A stretch of 20,527 nucleotides of DNA, taken from a virus. Below, piece by piece: positions 17,775 through 20,527 of this stretch (the stretch's first letter is position 1; every line of letters starts with the position of its first letter). Position numbers and translations under genes: made by a program. A model generated the notes under the pieces. That model saw only the letters and a program-made list of their open reading frames with translations. It made no database searches and was not told the origin of the DNA. Where the stretch lies: positions 1 to 20,527 of the IMG/VR virus record IMGVR_UViG_3300007640_006651; one strand, written 5' to 3'.

Positions 17775-20527
17775 CAGTCTACCTCCGATAACATGAACTT
17801 AAACTTTTTACCATTTCTTCTATTAATTAGGAACAAATCATTCTCTCCTTCTTGAATTGTATATTCACCCCATGTTCCATCAACATCATTTGTAGAACCC
17901 TCATTACTAAGATTAATATCATTTGTATAAATGTTTGCCCAGCGAAGAGTGGTTGAACCAAGATCTCTTGTATTATTTGTATTTGGAACAATATTTCCAG
18001 CAATTGTTAGAACACTTCCAGTAAAGGTAAGATTTGCTTCTGCATTAACTGTTCCAGCAGAACCAGTAGCAGTTATGACTCTATTGTCTACATTATTTGA
18101 AATTGTTGTTGTATTTGCAGAACCCTGAGTGCCTTGAGTTGCTTGGGTTCCTTGATTACCTTGGAGTCCTTGTGTACCTTGGCGTCCTTGAAGACCTTGA
18201 GTTCCCTGGCGTCCTTGGCGTCCTTGGTTTCCTTGGAGACCTTGAGTACCTTGGGTTGCCTGTGTACCTTGATTACCTTGTGTACCTTGGTTACTTAAAC
18301 CTTGCGTACCTTGGCGTCCTTGTGTACCTTGGCGTCCCTGAAGACCTTGAGTTCCCTGGCGTCCTTGGCGTCCTTGGTTTCCTTGGAGACCCTGGTTACC
18401 TTGGCGTCCTTGGTTACCTTGGCGTCCTTGGTTACCTTGTGTACCTTGGTTACTTAAACCTTGCGTACCTTGGCGTCCTTGGTTACCCTGGTTACCTTGG
18501 CGTCCTTGGTTACCTTGTGTACCTTGGTTACTTAAACCTTGCGTACCTTGGCGTCCTTGGTTTCCTTGGAGACCCTGGTTACCTTGGCGTCCTTGGCGAC
18601 CTTGATTACCCTGAAGACCTTGGTTACCTTGGCGTCCTTGGTTACCTTGATTACCTTGGTTACCTTGACGACCCTGACGACCTTGGTTTCCTTGGAGACC
18701 CTGATTACCTTGACGACCTTGATTACCTTGTGTACCTTGTCTTCCTTGTACACCCTGAACACCAGATCTTGTAAATGCTAGCGTTACTTCTTCACTTACT
18801 GATGGTGAAGTACCTGCAAGATAATTGACTGGGATGGTATAATAAGTACCATTATCAGTTATATTTCCATCAACTTCAAAAATAACAACAGTATTATCTG
18901 AAGATAGAGCTGAGATTATGTAAATATAACCTCTATTCAATCCTCCAGTTAGTGTTGTATCATCCCAACTTGCGATCCATCCCGATTGATTATTGCTTAA
19001 AGCATCAATATCATTAACTGTAATAGAAGTTACAGAAGATGCTGTTGCATTATTGAATCTAATTTGACCAGAAGATGGTGCTCCAGTTCCTCCATATGCA
19101 TAAGGAACTCCACCACGGTTACCAATGTTGCCCTGGTTACCTTGGTTACCCTGATTACCCTGATTACCTTGGTTACCTTGGCGTCCTTGGTTACCCTGAA
19201 GACCCTGGTTTCCTTGGCGTCCTTGATTACCTTGATTACCTTGGTTACCCTGATTACCTTGATTACCTTGGTTACCTTGGCGTCCTTGGTTACCTTGGAG
19301 TCCCTGATTACCTTGATTACCTTGGTTACCCTGATTACCCTGGTTACCTTGATTACCTTGGTTACCTTGATTACCTTGGTTACCTTGGAGACCCTGAACA
19401 CCAGATCTTGTGAATGCTAAAGTAATTTCTTGGTTTACGGAAGGATTTGTCCCACTGAGCGGATTAACTGGAATGGTATAATAAGAACCATTATTTGAAA
19501 TATTTCCATCAACTTCAAAAATGTTTACTGTGGTTTGTGAAGATAGGGCTGAGATTATGTAAATATAACCTCTGTTCAATCCTCCAGTTAATGTTGTATC
19601 ATCCCAACTTGCAATCCAGTTTGATTGATCATTACTTAATTGATCAATATCATGAACTTGAATTGCAGTGATGCTAGCAAAGGTTCCGTTGTTATATCTT
19701 ACTTGTCCAGATGAAGGAACTCCTGTTCCTCCCCAACGATAAGGAACTCCACCACGGTTACCGATATTACCTTGGTTACCCTGATTACCCTGGTTACCTT
19801 GATTACCTTGATTACCCTGGTTGCCCTGAAGTCCCTGATTACCTTGATTGCCTTGGTTACCCTGGTTACCCTGGAGACCTTGGTTTCCTTGGTTGCCTTG
19901 GTTACCCTGGTTGCCTTGGTTACCCTGGTTGCCTTGGTTACCTTGGAGTCCCTGATTACCTTGATTACCCTGATTACCTTGGTTACCCTGATTACCTTGG
20001 TTGCCTTGGTTACCTTGGAGTCCCTGAGTACCTGCTCTATTGAAGTTAAATACTAACTTCTCAGTATTTGCAGGTCTAGATCCAGACACATATGATACTG
20101 GGATTCTATAGAAACCAGAAGCAACTTGAACTGCACCCGTGACATTGAATACATTTACATTATTATCTGCACTATCCGCAGATGTTATTACAAGATTACC
20201 TCTAGTAAGACCAGTGTTTAATGTAGTATCATCCCAAGTGTTGTACCACCCAGTTTGATTGTTGCCAAGAACATCTAAGTTATCAATATAAATGAAGCTC
20301 ACTGAGCTCATTGTTGCATTGTTATATCTTACATTTCCATTTCCAGGATCTGCGTTAGTAGTGGTTGTAGAGAAGTTATAAGGAACTCCACCACGGTTAC
20401 CGTAGTTACCTTGGTTACCCTGCAATCCTTGATTACCTTGGTTACCCTGATTACCCTGGTTACCCTGGTTACCTTGGTTACCCTGCAATCCTTGATTACC
20501 TTGGTTACCCTGATTACCCTGGTTACC
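17774..20527 (-). CDS. Collagen-like tail fibre with duplicated modules (5' end outside window)
   Basis: The frame is open to the window edge; the TTG at 20488 is an internal Leu codon. More than 900 residues are visible: collagen Gly-X-Gln tracts with X mostly Asn, sometimes Leu, Arg or Thr, interrupted by three related globular modules of about 110-120 residues (near 20030-20400, 19395-19760 and 18755-19125), each opening with NRGGVPY, carrying a WDDTTL core and closing in an FxRxGxQG return to collagen. The C-terminal part (17774-18120) has DLGSTTLRWANIYTNDINLS, typical of tail-fibre ends. It probably forms a long trimeric fibre for host binding. Modules two and three are close to identical over much of their DNA, a sign of recent duplication. 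Confidence 0.9.
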   Translation of the reverse strand, partial: GNQGNQGNQGNQGLQGNQGNQGNQGNQGNQGNQGLQGNQGNYGNRGGVPYNFSTTTTNADPGNGNVRYNNATMSSVSFIYIDNLDVLGNNQTGWYNTWDDTTLNTGLTRGNLVITSADSADNNVNVFNVTGAVQVASGFYRIPVSYVSGSRPANTEKLVFNFNRAGTQGLQGNQGNQGNQGNQGNQGNQGNQGLQGNQGNQGNQGNQGNQGNQGNQGLQGNQGNQGNQGNQGLQGNQGNQGNQGNQGNQGNQGNIGNRGGVPYRWGGTGVPSSGQVRYNNGTFASITAIQVHDIDQLSNDQSNWIASWDDTTLTGGLNRGYIYIISALSSQTTVNIFEVDGNISNNGSYYTIPVNPLSGTNPSVNQEITLAFTRSGVQGLQGNQGNQGNQGNQGNQGNQGNQGNQGNQGLQGNQGRQGNQGNQGNQGNQGNQGNQGRQGNQGLQGNQGRQGNQGNQGNQGNQGNQGNIGNRGGVPYAYGGTGAPSSGQIRFNNATASSVTSITVNDIDALSNNQSGWIASWDDTTLTGGLNRGYIYIISALSSDNTVVIFEVDGNITDNGTYYTIPVNYLAGTSPSVSEEVTLAFTRSGVQGVQGRQGTQGNQGRQGNQGLQGNQGRQGRQGNQGNQGNQGRQGNQGLQGNQGRQGRQGNQGLQGNQGRQGTQGLSNQGTQGNQGRQGNQGNQGRQGTQGLSNQGTQGNQGRQGNQGRQGNQGLQGNQGRQGRQGTQGLQGRQGTQGRQGTQGLSNQGTQGNQGTQATQGTQGLQGNQGRQGRQGTQGLQGRQGTQGLQGNQGTQATQGTQGSANTTTISNNVDNRVITATGSAGTVNAEANLTFTGSVLTIAGNIVPNTNNTRDLGSTTLRWANIYTNDINLSNEGSTNDVDGTWGEYTIQEGENDLFLINRRNGKKFKFMLSEVD
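18120..18755. repeat. 9-bp tandem array coding Gly-X-Gln, Arg/Thr-rich tract
   Basis: About 70 units of 9 bp. The tract nearest the C-terminus uses GRQ, GTQ and GLQ as well as GNQ, and contains repeated breaks in the triplet phase: GLSNQG (three copies) and a Gly-to-Ala exchange in TQATQG (two copies). Such breaks should bend or loosen the triple helix. The array is a recombination and slippage hotspot. Confidence 0.9.
19125..19395. repeat. 9-bp tandem array coding Gly-X-Gln between modules two and three
   Basis: Roughly 30 units of 9 bp, mostly GNQ with occasional GLQ and GRQ. It links two nearly identical globular modules. Codons alternate GGT AAC CAG, GGT AAT CAA and GGA CGC CAA, so synonymous variation persists despite the tandem structure. 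Confidence 0.88.
19762..20030. repeat. 9-bp tandem array coding Gly-X-Gln between modules one and two
   Basis: Roughly 30 units of 9 bp, almost all GNQ with a GLQ about every seven to nine units and no Arg. The absence of GRQ here and its abundance in the last tract shows a gradient of composition along the fibre. Confidence 0.88.
20400..20527. repeat. 9-bp tandem array coding Gly-X-Gln, cut by window edge
   Basis: GNQ units with two GLQ units continue to the last base of the window, so the first visible collagen tract is incomplete. Two stretches within it repeat a longer pattern (five or more GNQ then GLQ). Confidence 0.85.

Noticed and set aside
18097-18774. Long + strand reading frames opposite the fibre gene (up to 225 residues, LGYLGVLG-type)
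   Set aside because: They are antisense products of the 9-bp repeat, which lacks stops in several frames. They have no ribosome-binding site and no composition expected of a real protein.
20488-20490. TTG as start codon of the fibre
   Set aside because: The frame stays open and keeps the same Gly-X-Gln repeat to the window edge, so this is an internal leucine codon and the gene is partial.
18120-20527. Tandem repeats resembling a CRISPR array
   Set aside because: Units are 9 bp, contiguous and in frame as Gly-X-Gln codons; there are no unique spacers of constant length between them.
1-20527. tRNA genes, integrase, att sites or insertion sequences
   Set aside because: I saw no cloverleaf-like sequence, transposase or integrase frame or flanking direct repeats, though a dedicated tRNA scan was not possible.

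Overview
The window looks like part of a T4-like (myovirus-type) cyanophage genome infecting marine Synechococcus or Prochlorococcus. The basis is AT-rich, tightly packed DNA with ATGA and TAATG gene overlaps, host-type photosynthesis and redox genes (two high-light-inducible proteins, a plant-type ferredoxin, a bilin reductase, a peroxiredoxin) and a collagen-like tail fibre next to a tail-collar protein. This is inferred from protein features; no database search was possible.

Layout. Positions 1-938 on the + strand hold the end of a rightward structural cluster: the C-terminus of one gene and a secreted-looking second gene whose start codon is not obvious. From 928 to the window end everything reads leftward on the - strand. 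In transcription order it begins with an enormous GNQ-repeat collagen-like fibre (5' end outside the window) and a collar/short-tail-fibre protein (17148-20527). A consensus sigma70-type promoter at 17110-17138 then opens a surface-glycan cassette (8850-17037): a GH130-like beta-propeller, GT-A-like and GT2 glycosyltransferases, three free SAM methyltransferases (two FkbM type), a GT11 fucosyltransferase-like protein, and a GT2-GT25-TPR-FkbM fusion of about 994 residues. Continuing leftward are a catalytically dead staphylococcal-nuclease-fold protein, a PcyA-type bilin reductase and an acidic coiled-coil protein.

A 208-bp regulatory region (7058-7265) with overlapping promoter types, a perfect 14-bp palindrome and two leader hairpins precedes a secreted, probably beta-barrel protein. 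It is followed by a terminator, a small membrane protein, a terminator/promoter hybrid, and a photosynthesis/redox operon (Hli, a 28-residue membrane peptide, ferredoxin, peroxiredoxin, a 56-residue protein, a second Hli) closed by a strong terminator at 4911-4933.

The leftmost block (928-4841) holds a secreted tail-lysozyme-type muramidase, several small membrane proteins, a secreted HEGWH putative metallopeptidase, an intact staphylococcal nuclease-like enzyme and a proline-rich membrane protein. It resembles a lysis, host-takeover or virion accessory cluster.

How they may work together: ferredoxin can feed electrons to the bilin reductase, and the Hlis and peroxiredoxin would protect the photosynthetic membrane that powers infection. 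The glycan cassette beside the adhesin fibre suggests modification of either the virion fibre or the host surface. Most attractive for follow-up are the glycan cassette with its trifunctional fusion enzyme, the dead nuclease paralogue, and the unusual promoter/terminator arrangements around the Hli and beta-barrel genes.
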